From JBBRLG01 sp038231495 (GTDB taxonomy: Bacteria; Planctomycetota; Planctomycetia; Gemmatales; Gemmataceae): DNA of 13,762 nucleotides. A program made the translations under genes and the position numbers. Location: contig JBBRLG010000138.1 of the NCBI GenBank assembly GCA_038231495.1, positions 1 through 13,762 of the forward strand, written 5' to 3'. A model generated the notes under the pieces. That model was given only the letters and a program-made list of their open reading frames with translations, searched no databases and was not told where the DNA came from. Below, one piece after another: positions 13,038-13,762 of this stretch; the first letter of the stretch is position 1; each line of letters opens with the position of its first letter.

Positions 13038-13199
13038 TCAAAAGCAGTTACAGACAGCGCCCCATGAAGTCCTGCCAAAATCGGAAGGGACACCCAACAA
13101 TCGCATTCCATTTGCCCCCCTTTCATCGGGCCGTTACGATGTTTGTGCTGGCGTGCTACTGCCTTTGGCCGACGAATTCCGTTCCGAGACCCCGAGCCG
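13038..13199. other. Spacer before the restriction gene
   Basis: 162 bp with no supported gene. The first half is visibly less GC-rich than its surroundings. It contains the candidate promoter at 13112-13140 and no hairpin of note. Confidence 0.5.
13112..13140 (+). promoter_or_regulatory. Candidate promoter of the restriction-modification fragment
   Basis: TTGCCC (13112-13117), a 17-nt spacer and TACGAT (13135-13140). Both boxes are partial matches; spacing is ideal. The leader would be about 50 nt. Confidence 0.35.
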
Positions 13200-13649
13200 A
13201 TGAGCGCTCCGCAAAAAGTCCTGGACCTGGTTGAGACGTTCGACCGCAATTCCGAAGCGTACCTGTCGGGCCAGTTTAACGAAGCGATGTTACGGCAGCA
13301 GTTTATCAACCCGCTCTTCAAGTGCCTCGGCTGGGACATGGAGAACGAGCAGGGCCATGCGGAAGCTTACAAGGACGTCATCCACGAGGCGTCGCTCAAG
13401 ATCGGCGGCGCGACCAAGGCTCCCGACTACAGCTTTCGCATCGGCGGCACGCCGAAATTCTACCTGGAAGCCAAAAAGCCGGCGGTGAACATCCAGGACG
13501 ATGCCGCACCAGCCTTCAAGCTGCGCCGCTACGCCTGGTCAGCCAAGCTGCCGCTGCCTATCCTCACGAACTTCAAGGACTTCGCCGTCTACGACGGCCG
13601 CGTCCGACCGACGCAGACCGAGGGACTTTCTCAAAGGCGGTGTACATAG
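13200..13649 (+). pseudogene. 5' fragment of a type IIG-like restriction-modification enzyme (N-terminal nuclease domain)
   Basis: 149 codons from the ATG at 13200. The sequence runs KVLDLVETFDRN, then INPLFKCLGWDMENEQG, AYKDVIHE, and a PD-(D/E)xK-type nuclease core: P75-D76, then FYLEAKKP with E90 and K92. ILTNFKDFAVYDGRVRPTQT follows. This is the N-terminus of Eco57I-like type IIG enzymes and relatives of the HsdR N-terminal domain, which normally continue for many hundreds of residues into a methyltransferase and target-recognition region. Here family resemblance stops at about codon 140 (near 13620), and nine unrelated codons lead to a TAG at 13647. The gene is therefore truncated, probably by an insertion or rearrangement. 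The downstream remainder, if present, lies outside the window. A short product with only the nuclease fold cannot be excluded. Confidence 0.75.
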
Positions 13650-13762
13650 CGGTGTACAACAGCGGACAGTTGGCTCGGCGCTCGTCGGCGCAGGTGGGCG
13701 CCGCAAAAGACGCTACACCAATACCTTACGCCAGCGCCGACGGCTCGTCGCCGAGCGCCGAA
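13621..13762. mobile_element. Possible edge of an inserted element (repeat-rich)
   Basis: DNA after the point where restriction-enzyme homology ends. It has two direct GCGGTGTACA repeats (13637-13646 and 13649-13658) and a third partial GCGG at 13662. Then comes a long interrupted inverted repeat: 13673-13680 pairs with 13749-13756, and 13685-13691 pairs with 13734-13740, with an asymmetric internal loop and a 42-nt apex. Repeated motifs near an edge are common in transposon ends. No transposase is visible and the family cannot be named. The two-box stem with an asymmetric bulge also resembles an integron attC fold, but the core consensus is missing. Confidence 0.35.

Noticed and set aside
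13673..13756. Integron attC site
   Set aside because: Two paired boxes with a bulge are present, but the conserved core (RYYYAAC / GTTRRRY) is not, and no integrase is in view.

Overview
The window looks like a chromosomal segment from a high-GC planctomycete, probably close to Gemmata. The main reasons are a Gly/Cys-rich protein ending in a TIGR03000 domain (a paralogous family I know only from Planctomycetes), a complete Bat-type (Bacteroides aerotolerance-like) operon of the planctomycete style, an ECF sigma operon with secreted partners, and intergenic spacers full of hairpins. The lineage is inferred from remembered family distributions; no search was run.

Layout, left to right. (1) 136-2442 (+): a secreted protein of two tandem alpha/beta-hydrolase domains; only the second keeps a nucleophile serine. 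(2) 2449-2526: an imperfect 26-bp inverted repeat in the convergent spacer. (3) 4800 down to 2534 (-): a tightly packed three-gene operon of ECF sigma factor, single-pass membrane protein and secreted coiled-coil protein with PPKEV repeats. (4) 4801-5083: a divergent control region with a 21-bp direct repeat and a candidate promoter. (5) 5084-9989 (+): BatA, a BatB-BatC fusion, BatD and BatE homologues. BatB/C, BatD and BatE overlap. BatA and BatB/C are separated by a 63-bp spacer filled by a perfect 20-bp hairpin. No MoxR ATPase or DUF58 gene is adjacent. (6) 10067-10653 (+): a degenerate receiver-like protein overlapping a 71-aa two-cluster ferredoxin. (7) 10727-11500 (-): the TIGR03000 protein. 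(8) 11790-13037 (+): a TIGR00300 (LOR/SDH) protein, possibly ornithine cyclodeaminase. (9) 13200-13649 (+): the N-terminal nuclease part of a type IIG-like restriction-modification enzyme, broken off after about 140 residues and followed by repeat-rich DNA that may be the edge of a mobile element.

How the parts may work together. The Bat proteins are expected to form an inner-membrane VWA/TPR scaffold linked to envelope integrity or stress. The divergent sigma operon looks like a separate envelope-signalling unit that shares the control region. The receiver/ferredoxin pair lies on the same strand just behind batE and could be read with it.

The most distinctive structural signal is a family of three palindromes at 6116-6161, 10660-10707 and 11686-11719. 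They share the arm TTGCCGCTTGCGGCTTTGCA exactly but have different loops, and all lie outside genes. I read them as a REP/MITE-like dispersed element or a conserved protein/RNA site. No tRNA, rRNA or CRISPR array was seen.
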